A DNA stretch of 64,000 nucleotides from Bacteroidales bacterium (GTDB lineage: Bacteria > Bacteroidota > Bacteroidia > Bacteroidales > CG2-30-32-10). The stretch is taken from assembly GCA_035353855.1 (NCBI GenBank), contig DAOQAK010000003.1, positions 1 to 64,000 of the forward strand. The letters are read 5' to 3'. A program made the translations under genes and the position numbers. Below, piece after piece: positions 17,406 to 25,639 of this stretch. Every line of letters starts with the position of its first letter. Positions within the stretch are counted from its first letter, which is position 1. The notes beneath the pieces are model-generated. The model was not told the origin of the DNA. It saw nothing but the letters and a program-made list of their open reading frames with translations, and did not search any database.

Positions 17406-19910
17406 ATGTTTAAAATAAAATATTCATTCCGGTTTTTGTTTTTTTTCATCCTGATTTTTAATTTATTTCAGGGCTCTCTTTTTTCTCAAAGCCTGAAAAC
17501 AAAAATTATGGGAAAAGTAATCGATTCGCTTACCCAGCAACCAATGTCCTTTGTTAATGTTTATATAAATGGTACAACTACCGGCGTACGTACCGACTTT
17601 AACGGAGAATATGCTATTGAATTTAATTTTAATGCCGATTCGCTTACCGCATCTTTTGTAGGATACACAACCGTTCGTAAACCAATAGTACTACATAAAT
17701 TTCAGACCATCAACTTCGCGCTGCTCGAAAACGAAATCAGTTTAAAGGAATTGGTAATACACCCTACAACAAACCCTGCCGAGATTCTTCTGAAAAAAGT
17801 AATTGAAAATAAAAAGAAAAACAGTGGCGAAGACTTGCAGTCATACGAATACCAGGCATACAGTAAAATTGAATTCGATGCTAATAATATCTCTGAAAAA
17901 TTCAAAGACAGTAAAATGATCAAACCTTTCCAGTTTGTATTCGAAAATATTGACACATCAACAGTAAACGGAAAATCATATTTGCCGCTTTTTCTTACAG
18001 AAACACTTTCTGATGTATATTTCAGGGCATCACCCAAATCGAAAAAAGAAATCATTAAAGCTTCACGTGTTAGCGGAGTGGACAACGAAAGCATCGCGCA
18101 ATTCCTTGGAGATATGTACCAGGATGTTGATGTATACAACAATTATGTAACTATTTTTGATAAAAATTTTGTAAGTCCTATTGCAAATTTTGGTCTTGCA
18201 TACTACAGATACTATCTTACTGACAGCACTTATTTCGGAAAAAACTGGTGTTATAAAATCATGTTCAAACCACGCCGTAAACAGGAACTCACGTTTACCG
18301 GATATTTCTGGGTTGCCGATAAAAGTTTTGCCATCAAAAAATTCGACATGCGTATTGCCGATGATGCAAATATTAATTTTATTAATGACCTGGTTACCCA
18401 GCAGGAGTTCGAAAACATTAATGATAGCTGTTGGATGGTATCTGTGGATAAACTTATTGTTGACTTCAACCTCGTAAACAACACAAAAAACAATATGGGT
18501 TTTTACGGAACAAAAACCACTTCATACAAAGATTATATTTTCAATAAACCAAAGGACGATCAATTTTATAACACACCCACTAATATTACTGTTGAAGAAG
18601 GAGCTTCGGCAAAAGCAGATACATTCTGGGTTGCACACCGTCACGATACTTTATCGAAAGACGAAAAAGCAGTTTATAAAATGGTTGATACACTTCAAAC
18701 CGTTAAACTTTTCAGAACCTATGTTGATGTTGTGAAAACAATTATCATGGGGTATTATGTTAAAGGGAATATTGAATGGGGTCCTTATTTTAATATTATT
18801 AGTTTTAATGATCTTGAAGGCGCACGTATAAGAATTGGAGGCAGAACCAGTAATGATTTCAGCACAAAAATTATGATCGACGGGCACCTGGCATATGGAA
18901 CTAAAGACCAGGAATTCAAATATGGCGGGGGTTTCGTGTACATGCTCAACAAAAACCCAAGAAGATCAATAGGAGCATGGTATAAATATGATATAGAACA
19001 ATTGGGTGAAAGTCAGAATTCATTCATCACCGATAATATTCTTGCTTCGTTATTGCGTCGCAGCCCTTATGACAAACTAACCATGGTGAAAGAATTTAAA
19101 TCCCATTATGAACATGAATGGTTCAACGGATTTTCAAATACCATCCATTTTATTCACCGCGATATTTATCCTCTCGGGATTACAAAATTTCAGTTCATCA
19201 ATGGTGGACAGCTGGATGAAATGAATTCAATAACAACCTCAGAAATTCAGCTCGACACAAGATTTGCATACAACGAAAAATTTGTTTTCGGTGAATTTGA
19301 ACGTACCAGTATGGGAACAGAATACCCTGTGCTTACTTTAAAATATGCTTATGGAATAAAAGGATTCTGGAATGGCGATTACGAATATACTCGTGCGCAG
19401 CTTGGTGTTGAACATTGGTTTAACATTGGCTCTTTCGGTTGGTCGAAATATATTCTTGAAGCCGGTAAAATATGGGGAACACTACCCTATCCATTATTAA
19501 AACTTCATGAAGGCAATGAAACATGGGTGTTTGATGATTACGCGTTTAACATGATGAATTATTATGAATTTGTAAGCGACCAATATGTTACAGGATATTA
19601 TGTTCATCATTTCGACGGACTATTCCTGAATAAAATTCCATTGATGCGCAAACTGAAATGGAGAGAAACAGCTTCGGTACGAGCCGCATTTGGAGAGCTT
19701 TCCCCTAAAAATAATCAAACTACAACTTTTCCTTCATGTATGACAAAACTTGATAAACCATATTTTGAAGTTAGTGCAGGAGTAGAAAATATTTTTAAAT
19801 TAATTAAAATTAACGCGGTTTGGAGGCTTTCGCATTTAGATCATTTAAAAGCGGATGGGAATAAAGTTAATAATTTTGGAATTCTTGGAACTTTCCAGGT
19901 ATATTTTTAG
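17406..19910 (+). CDS. DUF5686/carboxypeptidase-regulatory-like outer-membrane protein
   Basis: 834 residues. Signal peptide to about 28 (ending GSLFSQ), then a carboxypeptidase-regulatory-like beta-sandwich (about 32-115; MGKVIDSLTQQPMSFVNVYI, later SFVGY). A middle domain carries SYEYQAYSKIEFD and the C-terminal half alternates strands and turns consistent with a beta-barrel. This is the DUF5686 layout, known from Bacteroidota outer membranes and without a proven function. A paralogue of the same length class lies at 47654. It has its own promoter-like box and stands apart from lptB by 78 bp. Confidence 0.85.
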   Translation: MFKIKYSFRFLFFFILIFNLFQGSLFSQSLKTKIMGKVIDSLTQQPMSFVNVYINGTTTGVRTDFNGEYAIEFNFNADSLTASFVGYTTVRKPIVLHKFQTINFALLENEISLKELVIHPTTNPAEILLKKVIENKKKNSGEDLQSYEYQAYSKIEFDANNISEKFKDSKMIKPFQFVFENIDTSTVNGKSYLPLFLTETLSDVYFRASPKSKKEIIKASRVSGVDNESIAQFLGDMYQDVDVYNNYVTIFDKNFVSPIANFGLAYYRYYLTDSTYFGKNWCYKIMFKPRRKQELTFTGYFWVADKSFAIKKFDMRIADDANINFINDLVTQQEFENINDSCWMVSVDKLIVDFNLVNNTKNNMGFYGTKTTSYKDYIFNKPKDDQFYNTPTNITVEEGASAKADTFWVAHRHDTLSKDEKAVYKMVDTLQTVKLFRTYVDVVKTIIMGYYVKGNIEWGPYFNIISFNDLEGARIRIGGRTSNDFSTKIMIDGHLAYGTKDQEFKYGGGFVYMLNKNPRRSIGAWYKYDIEQLGESQNSFITDNILASLLRRSPYDKLTMVKEFKSHYEHEWFNGFSNTIHFIHRDIYPLGITKFQFINGGQLDEMNSITTSEIQLDTRFAYNEKFVFGEFERTSMGTEYPVLTLKYAYGIKGFWNGDYEYTRAQLGVEHWFNIGSFGWSKYILEAGKIWGTLPYPLLKLHEGNETWVFDDYAFNMMNYYEFVSDQYVTGYYVHHFDGLFLNKIPLMRKLKWRETASVRAAFGELSPKNNQTTTFPSCMTKLDKPYFEVSAGVENIFKLIKINAVWRLSHLDHLKADGNKVNNFGILGTFQVYF

Positions 19911-19931
19911 AATGATGAATTTTAAATTATA

Positions 19932-19969
19932 AATGATAAATGAAATATGGAAATTTAAAATTTATCATT
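19932..19969. repeat. Inverted repeat upstream of lptB
   Basis: AATGATAAAT (19932-19941) and ATTTATCATT (19960-19969) are perfect 10-bp arms. AT-only, with short AAATTTAAAA and AACATTAAAC motifs around. It could end the DUF5686 transcript or be a simple AT repeat; no T-run follows. Confidence 0.35.
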
Positions 19970-19988
19970 GAACATTAAACATTGAAAA

Positions 19989-20714
19989 ATGGTTTTACGC
20001 GCAGAAAATATCTTTAAGAAATATAAGCAACGAATGGTTGTTAATGATGTATCCATTAATGTAGAGCAAGGAGAGATAGTAGGATTACTAGGACCAAATG
20101 GTGCAGGGAAAACAACTTCGTTTTATATGATAGTGGGGATGATTAAACCGCATAGCGGAAATATTTTTCTCGATAATAATAATATTACCGATGAAGCCAT
20201 GTATAAACGCGCCAAACGCGGAATTGGCTACCTGGCGCAGGAAGCATCGGTGTTTCGTAAATTAAGTGTTGAAGATAATATCAAAACTGTTCTTGAATTT
20301 TCATCCTATTCAAAACAAGAACAGAAAGAGCGAACAGAAATGCTGCTCGAAGAATTCGGCTTGCAGAATGTTCGTAAAAGTTTAGGCATTACATTATCCG
20401 GCGGAGAACGCCGTCGTACGGAGATTGCGCGTGCTTTAGCCGTGAACCCCAGTTTTATTTTATTGGATGAACCTTTTGCAGGCGTTGACCCTATTGCAGT
20501 TGAAGATATTCAAACTATTGTTTCAAAACTAAAGTCAAAAAATATCGGCATACTTATCACCGACCACAATGTTCACGAAACCCTTTCTATAACCGATAGA
20601 GCGTATCTCTTATTTGAAGGAAAAATTTTAAAATCGGGAACTGCCGAAGACCTTGCCAATGATGAACAAGTTCGCAGGGTTTACCTTGGAAAGAATTTTG
20701 AATTGAGGAAATAA
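19989..20714 (+). CDS. lptB: LPS export ABC transporter ATP-binding protein LptB
   Basis: 241 residues, the full length of LptB. Walker A is GPNGAGKTT (35-43), the Q-loop region is GYLAQEASVFRKLSV, the signature LSGGERRR, and Walker B ILLDEPFAGVDP followed by the switch His in ITDHNVHE. The Q-loop sequence and the VDPIAVEDIQ segment are typical of LptB. It powers extraction of lipopolysaccharide from the inner membrane with LptF and LptG, which are not in this window. It ends exactly where the convergent DUF2007 gene ends, with no base between the two stop codons. Confidence 0.95.
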   Translation: MVLRAENIFKKYKQRMVVNDVSINVEQGEIVGLLGPNGAGKTTSFYMIVGMIKPHSGNIFLDNNNITDEAMYKRAKRGIGYLAQEASVFRKLSVEDNIKTVLEFSSYSKQEQKERTEMLLEEFGLQNVRKSLGITLSGGERRRTEIARALAVNPSFILLDEPFAGVDPIAVEDIQTIVSKLKSKNIGILITDHNVHETLSITDRAYLLFEGKILKSGTAEDLANDEQVRRVYLGKNFELRK

Positions 20715-20972
20715 TTATTGTATTTCGTTCTGCGAATCATCCTCATCAATATAACCAAGTATTTTATTTGCTAAATCAGCATCACTTTGTCGAATGATAA
20801 GTTTTATTCCTCCCACAGATTGTGAAAAAAAAGGCTGAATAATTTCCATATTATCATTTTTCAGGAAACAATCAATACCTGCCGAATCAAGCTTAGCCTT
20901 ATCAATTAACGCTTCATACTGAAAATTGTATGCACGCAAAACAATTAAGTTATCGTCTCCGGCATCATCCAT
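20715..20972 (-). CDS. DUF2007 protein (putative signal-transducing protein)
   Basis: 85 residues of an alpha/beta ferredoxin-like type: LIVLRAYNFQYEALIDKAKLDSAGIDCFLKN gives the beta-alpha start common to DUF2007, followed by GGIKLIIRQSDADLANKIL. Members are small cytoplasmic proteins, related to PII-like or ACT-like folds, of unproven role. It precedes nothing on its strand and follows purS by 15 bp, so it is probably the last gene of the pssA-purS unit. Its stop codon abuts that of lptB. Confidence 0.75.
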   Translation of the reverse strand: MDDAGDDNLIVLRAYNFQYEALIDKAKLDSAGIDCFLKNDNMEIIQPFFSQSVGGIKLIIRQSDADLANKILGYIDEDDSQNEIQ

Positions 20973-20987
20973 AAATATGTAGAAGTT

Positions 20988-21242
20988 TTATTTAATTTCT
21001 ATAATTTCAAACTCATAAAATTCCACGATCATATTCGCTAAAAGTTTTTTACATGCAGTATCTACTTTTTCTTTTGCAGTAATCTTATCTTTAGCTTCAA
21101 TCTCAAGAGTTATATGTTTTCCTATTCTTACATTTGATATCTCTGGAAGACCAATATTCTTCATACTTGATGTTACAGCTTTACCCTGTGGGTCGAGCAA
21201 TGCCTTTAATGGCATAATGTTTATTTCAGCGCGGAATTTCAT
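20988..21242 (-). CDS. purS: Phosphoribosylformylglycinamidine synthase subunit PurS
   Basis: 84 residues, the normal PurS length, beginning MKFRAEINIMPLKALLDPQGKAV and including IGLPEISNVRIGKHITLEIEA. PurS bridges PurL and PurQ in the three-subunit FGAM synthase of purine synthesis. Its presence suggests the small-PurL type of enzyme rather than the single large PurL; purL and purQ are not in the window. Its ATG lies 17 bp inside the end of pssA, so the two are co-transcribed although the pathways are unrelated. Confidence 0.88.
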   Translation of the reverse strand: MKFRAEINIMPLKALLDPQGKAVTSSMKNIGLPEISNVRIGKHITLEIEAKDKITAKEKVDTACKKLLANMIVEFYEFEIIEIK

Positions 21243-21954
21243 TTTTCTTAGAATAATTTATGAGTGATAAAATTATATAAAAAATAATTATTAATGGTAC
21301 TGCTATATATTGCAATAATATCAATGCTATCAGTGAAACGATCAAAAAGATGTAACGGATTTCATTTTCTTTCCATCCAAAACTTTTAAATTTCAATGAA
21401 AAAAGTTTTACCGGAGCTACAAGCAGAAACGAAAGTATAATAACCAGCGCCAATAAGAATCCGGGATTTCCGAACAACATGGTAAAGTATGTCGGGCTTT
21501 CATTTCCATTCAAAATAATAAACGGAATTGATGCAATAAATAAAGCATTTGCCGGTGTTGGCATTCCAATAAAATTTTCCGTTTGATTTTCGTCATTATT
21601 GAATTTTGCCAGTCGCAATGCAGAAAATACAGGAATTAAAAAAGCTTCAAAAGGTAAATACTTCTGCCATCCTTCAGCTTCACTGAAACACATATTCAGC
21701 ATGGTAAACATGATCAGTCCGGGTAAAACTCCAAAACTTACTACATCGGCAAGCGAATCAAGGTCTTTACCAATTGCCGATTGCGCTTTTAATAATTTTG
21801 CTGAAAAGCCATCAAGAAAATCAAATACAGCAGCAATTGCAATAAAACAAGAGGCTTCAATAATATTACCCGAAAAGAGTAACCCTATACCAATACATCC
21901 ACTCAAAAGATTAAGAGAAGTGATAAAGTTTGGAATGTGTTTATACAGTTTCAT
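21226..21954 (-). CDS. pssA: CDP-diacylglycerol-serine O-phosphatidyltransferase
   Basis: About 242 residues with roughly six to eight membrane helices. The CDP-alcohol phosphotransferase motif is DGFSAKLLKAQSAIGKDLDSLAD: all acidic positions are present, but the usual Arg after Ala is Lys. It makes phosphatidylserine, the precursor of phosphatidylethanolamine. I chose the start MKLYKHIPN at 21954 over the ATG at 21966 because a TAAATTTG promoter box covers 21964-21971, which would put transcription start after the first ATG. It overlaps purS by 17 bp. Confidence 0.9.
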   Translation of the reverse strand: MKLYKHIPNFITSLNLLSGCIGIGLLFSGNIIEASCFIAIAAVFDFLDGFSAKLLKAQSAIGKDLDSLADVVSFGVLPGLIMFTMLNMCFSEAEGWQKYLPFEAFLIPVFSALRLAKFNNDENQTENFIGMPTPANALFIASIPFIILNGNESPTYFTMLFGNPGFLLALVIILSFLLVAPVKLFSLKFKSFGWKENEIRYIFLIVSLIALILLQYIAVPLIIIFYIILSLINYSKKNEIPR

Positions 21955-21963
21955 AATTTGGTA

Positions 21964-21971
21964 CAAATTTA
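21964..21971 (-). promoter_or_regulatory. TAnnTTTG -7 box for pssA
   Basis: On the minus strand TAAATTTG. It overlaps the first possible ATG (21966), so the functional start is more likely the second ATG at 21954, on a nearly leaderless mRNA. Confidence 0.4.
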
Positions 21972-22026
21972 TAATTTATTTTCCCATTTCATTCTTTAAT
22001 ATTTCACTTATGAGTAATTTTACAAA

Positions 22027-23232
22027 ATGAAAGAATTAATTTCAGATATAAATATTGAAAATTACGACTACGAACTGCCCGAAGAACGCATTGCCCAATA
22101 TCCTCTTGCACAACGCGACCAGTCAAAACTTTTGATCTGTAAAGAAAAAAAAATTTCAGAAAATATTTTTTCTTCAATTGAAAATTATCTTCCGGAAAAT
22201 AGTTTGTTAATTTTTAACGACACAAAAGTTATTCATGCGCGATTGCATTTCAAAAAAGAAACCGGTTCGGAAATTGAAATTTTCTGTTTGGAACCAGTTA
22301 TGCCCTCAACCGATCATCAAATTGCATTATCCGCCAAATCAGGAGTTATATGGAAATGCATGGTTGGAAATAATAAAAAATGGAAACAGGGAAAGCTTAC
22401 CCTGAAAGAAAAAGATATCGTGCTTACTGCCGAAAAGATTGAACAATCGAATGAAACTTTTTTAATAAAATTTGAATGGCAACCTGCTGATTTATCTTTT
22501 GCATCTATTATTGAAACTATAGGAAAAATTCCGCTGCCTCCCTATATATCGCGACAAGCCAATGATTCCGACAACTTACGATATCAAACTGTTTTTGCAC
22601 ATTATGAAGGTTCGGTTGCTGCACCTACAGCAGGATTACACTTCACCGAAAAAATATTTTCATCACTTCACAACAAAAATATTAAAACATCTTTCATCAC
22701 TCTTCATGTTGGGGCAGGAACATTTAAACCGGTTTCATCCTCACAAATTTCCGAACATCAAATGCATACAGAAACATTTTCTGTTTCAAAAAAAATTATC
22801 GAAGAAATTTTATCACATCCCGATAAAATAATTGCTGTTGGAACAACTTCTGTTAGAACACTGGAAAGTCTTTACTATGTTGGGATAAACCTGGTACACA
22901 AAAAAGAAAATGCTTTCACAATTGAACAATGGAATCCCTATCAATCTGATTATACAGGGATCCCGGTAAATGATGCATTACATGCAATTATTAACTATTG
23001 TAATAAAAATAAAACAGATGTTATTCATGGGAGTACAAGAATAATAATCATTCCGGGTTTTCAATATAAAATCGTAAACGAAATCATTACCAACTTCCAT
23101 CAACCGCGAAGTACCCTGCTATTGCTGGTTTCAGCATTTATAGGAACGTATTGGAAAAATGTTTATGATTATGCTTTAAATAATAATTTTCGTTTTCTTA
23201 GTTATGGCGATGTTTGCTACTTTAAACCATAA
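22027..23232 (+). CDS. queA: S-adenosylmethionine:tRNA ribosyltransferase-isomerase QueA
   Basis: 401 residues, longer than the typical 340-350 because of extra sequence around 80-130 and the C-terminus. Motifs include YDYELPEERIAQYP, LIFNDTKVIHAR, the strongly conserved EGSVAAPTAGLHFT and LHVGAGTFKPV, then NFHQPRSTLLLLVSAF. QueA adds the ribosyl part of AdoMet to preQ1 in tRNA, giving epoxyqueuosine. Tgt, the preceding enzyme, is encoded 30 kb away at 52650. It lies divergent to pssA with 60 bp between them. Confidence 0.96.
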   Translation: MKELISDINIENYDYELPEERIAQYPLAQRDQSKLLICKEKKISENIFSSIENYLPENSLLIFNDTKVIHARLHFKKETGSEIEIFCLEPVMPSTDHQIALSAKSGVIWKCMVGNNKKWKQGKLTLKEKDIVLTAEKIEQSNETFLIKFEWQPADLSFASIIETIGKIPLPPYISRQANDSDNLRYQTVFAHYEGSVAAPTAGLHFTEKIFSSLHNKNIKTSFITLHVGAGTFKPVSSSQISEHQMHTETFSVSKKIIEEILSHPDKIIAVGTTSVRTLESLYYVGINLVHKKENAFTIEQWNPYQSDYTGIPVNDALHAIINYCNKNKTDVIHGSTRIIIIPGFQYKIVNEIITNFHQPRSTLLLLVSAFIGTYWKNVYDYALNNNFRFLSYGDVCYFKP

Positions 23233-23350
23233 TTCAAAGTATTTATAATTGAATTTTTTAAATAAATATTTGGGAAACAAATATGTTAATAACTAACAAA
23301 ATCCAGTTATTAAATTTTTATAAAAAAATAAATTTAACACTAAAAATAAT

Positions 23351-23358
23351 TATATTTG
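23351..23358 (+). promoter_or_regulatory. TAnnTTTG -7 box for S46 peptidase
   Basis: TATATTTG, 43 bp before the ATG at 23402. No clear -33 TTTG. Confidence 0.45.
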
Positions 23359-23401
23359 TCAGAGGTAAAATATTTATATCCCAATAAATAAAAACAAAAT
23401 C

Positions 23402-25564
23402 ATGTTAAAAAAAATCATCCTTTCAGTATTTGCATTTATATTCTGCTTAAACATAAACGTAAAAGCGGATGAAGGCATGTGGCTACCCTTGCTTGTCGGT
23501 CGTTTAAATATGGTTGATATGCAAAAGATGGGTTGTAAACTCACAGCTGAAGAAATTTATAGCGTTAATCATTCCAGTATTAAAGATGCTATAGTTTCAA
23601 TTAATAATGGTATGTGCACCGGTGAAATCATTTCAGGTGAAGGATTGTTACTTACCAACCACCATTGCGGATATAATTATATACAGAACCATAGCACTGT
23701 TGACAAAGATTATCTAGCAAACGGATTTTGGGCAATGGATAAAAATGAAGAATTACGAAATGATAAATTAAGTGTTTCATTTCTAATCAGTATTGAAGAT
23801 GTTTCCGGAAAAATTCTCCCCTATTTAACTGATGACATGTCCGAAACCAAACGTGCAGCCATAGTTGATTCACTCTCTGCTATCATACAAAATAAAGCAA
23901 AAGAAGGGACCACATACGATGCTAAGGTTTTAAGTTTCTTTGAAGGGAATGAATACTATTTGTTTGTAACAGAAACATACAAGGATGTTCGCCTTGTTGG
24001 CGCTCCTCCTAAATCCATAGGTAATTTCGGCGGCGAAACGGATAACTGGATGTGGCCACGTCATACTTGCGACTTTTCATTATTCCGTGTATATATGTCG
24101 CCAGATGGTTCTCCTGCAGAATATTCTAAAAAGAATATTCCTTTGAAACCCAAACATTATTTACCTATTTCACTTAAAGGAGTAAAAAAAAATGATTTTG
24201 CAATGGTTCTGGGTTATCCCGGTACATCTGACCGTTTTATTACATCATACGGAGTAAAAGTTGCTCTTGAAAAATATAATCCATCTATTGTAAAGATAAG
24301 GGAAAAGCGTTTGGCGATTATGGCCGAAGACATGAAAACCAGCGCAGAAATTAATATTGCTTATGCATATAAATATGCAACCACAGCAAACTATTACAAA
24401 TACTATATCGGGCAATCGGAGCAGCTTGAAAAATTAGGGGTATATAATAAAAAACTTGCTATTGAGCAGGCCTTTACTACCTGGTGTAACAGCAATGTTG
24501 TTACCAAACAAAAATATGGTTCTGTTCTTCCTGAAATTGAACAAGCCTATCAAACAATAGGAAAATATACTGTTCCTTACATCTATTACTGGCAAGCCAT
24601 CAGAGGTGGCATTGAATTGATCAGTTATGCAAATACTTTTGAAGAATTATATAAGCAATTAAAAAGTACTACACCCGATGAGGAAGCCACAAATAAATTA
24701 ACTCAAAGCCTTACATACGCAGCTAAGTTGTATTTTAAAAATTATAACCTTGAAACCGATAAAAAAATATGTAAAGCAATGGTGGAAATGTTTAACTGCA
24801 ATGTTGCCAAAGAATTTTATCCCGACATATATTCTGTAATTGAAAAAAAGTACAAAAACAATATTTCACTTTACGTTGAAGATGTATACAGCAAATCAAT
24901 TTTTGCAAGTAAAGATAAAGTACTGGAATTCCTTGTTCGCCCTGATTATAAAAAACTTGATAAAGATTTAGGCTACCAGGCAATGGTTTCATGTTATACA
25001 AAATCCAAAGAGATTGTTGACCTTTATAATAAATCAAAACAAGAACTTACCAAAGCAACACGTTTATTTGTAAAAGGCATTATGGAAATGAATAAAAACA
25101 AAGTATATTATCCAAATGCAAATTCAACACAAAGGCTATCTTATGGAAAAATTACCGATTATTATTCTGTAAATACAAAAACAAAATATGATTGCTTTAC
25201 TACATTTGATCAGATGATAAGTAAAGTTGACACTACAAATCCAGAATTCATAATTCCTAATAAGCTTAAACAATTATACGAAAGCAAAGATTTTGGCAAG
25301 TATGCTACAAATAATGTAATGAATTTAAATTTTATTACTAATAATGATGTTACCGGTGGTGTATCAGGAGCGCCGGTTATCAATGGTGAAGGACAACTTA
25401 TAGGAGTTGTATTTGATATAAATTGGGAAGCTGTAAGTGTTCCTATTCTATTCGATGAAACTTATCAAAGAGCTATAGCTGTTGATATTCGCTTTGTATT
25501 ATTTATTGTAGATAAGTATGCAGGTGCATCAAATATTATAAAGGAGTTAAACATTATTGAATAA
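23402..25564 (+). CDS. S46 family dipeptidyl-peptidase (DPP7/DPP11-like)
   Basis: 720 residues, full S46 length. Signal peptide to about 22 (NVKADEGMW). Catalytic His in TNHHCGY (87/88), the Asp region GGETDNWMWPRHTCDF, and the nucleophile Ser655 in TGGVSGAP; most relatives read GGNSGSP there. S46 enzymes act in the periplasm and release N-terminal dipeptides. The residue that sets specificity in Porphyromonas enzymes (Gly673 in DPP7, Arg673 in DPP11, within FDxxWE) is Ile673 here, so neither the hydrophobic nor the Asp/Glu preference can be assumed. Own promoter-like box, strong terminator after it. Confidence 0.93.
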   Translation: MLKKIILSVFAFIFCLNINVKADEGMWLPLLVGRLNMVDMQKMGCKLTAEEIYSVNHSSIKDAIVSINNGMCTGEIISGEGLLLTNHHCGYNYIQNHSTVDKDYLANGFWAMDKNEELRNDKLSVSFLISIEDVSGKILPYLTDDMSETKRAAIVDSLSAIIQNKAKEGTTYDAKVLSFFEGNEYYLFVTETYKDVRLVGAPPKSIGNFGGETDNWMWPRHTCDFSLFRVYMSPDGSPAEYSKKNIPLKPKHYLPISLKGVKKNDFAMVLGYPGTSDRFITSYGVKVALEKYNPSIVKIREKRLAIMAEDMKTSAEINIAYAYKYATTANYYKYYIGQSEQLEKLGVYNKKLAIEQAFTTWCNSNVVTKQKYGSVLPEIEQAYQTIGKYTVPYIYYWQAIRGGIELISYANTFEELYKQLKSTTPDEEATNKLTQSLTYAAKLYFKNYNLETDKKICKAMVEMFNCNVAKEFYPDIYSVIEKKYKNNISLYVEDVYSKSIFASKDKVLEFLVRPDYKKLDKDLGYQAMVSCYTKSKEIVDLYNKSKQELTKATRLFVKGIMEMNKNKVYYPNANSTQRLSYGKITDYYSVNTKTKYDCFTTFDQMISKVDTTNPEFIIPNKLKQLYESKDFGKYATNNVMNLNFITNNDVTGGVSGAPVINGEGQLIGVVFDINWEAVSVPILFDETYQRAIAVDIRFVLFIVDKYAGASNIIKELNIIE

Positions 25565-25582
25565 GGAAATTCAAATCAAAAT

Positions 25583-25616
25583 AAAAAAGCTTCAGAAGTT
25601 ATCCTGAAGCTTTTTT
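25583..25616. terminator. Strong bidirectional intrinsic terminator
   Basis: AAAAAAGCTTCAG (25583-25595) and CTGAAGCTTTTTT (25604-25616) give a 13-bp perfect stem with an 8-nt loop and U-runs on both strands. It separates the S46 gene from the convergent PorE-like gene and can serve both. Confidence 0.9.
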
Positions 25617-25639
25617 ATTTTATACCTTTTATATTACAA

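Noticed and set aside
17204..17413. Plus-strand frame across structured repeat copy A
   Set aside because: Overlaps the repeat and the DUF5686 promoter; no signal or domain; chance opening.
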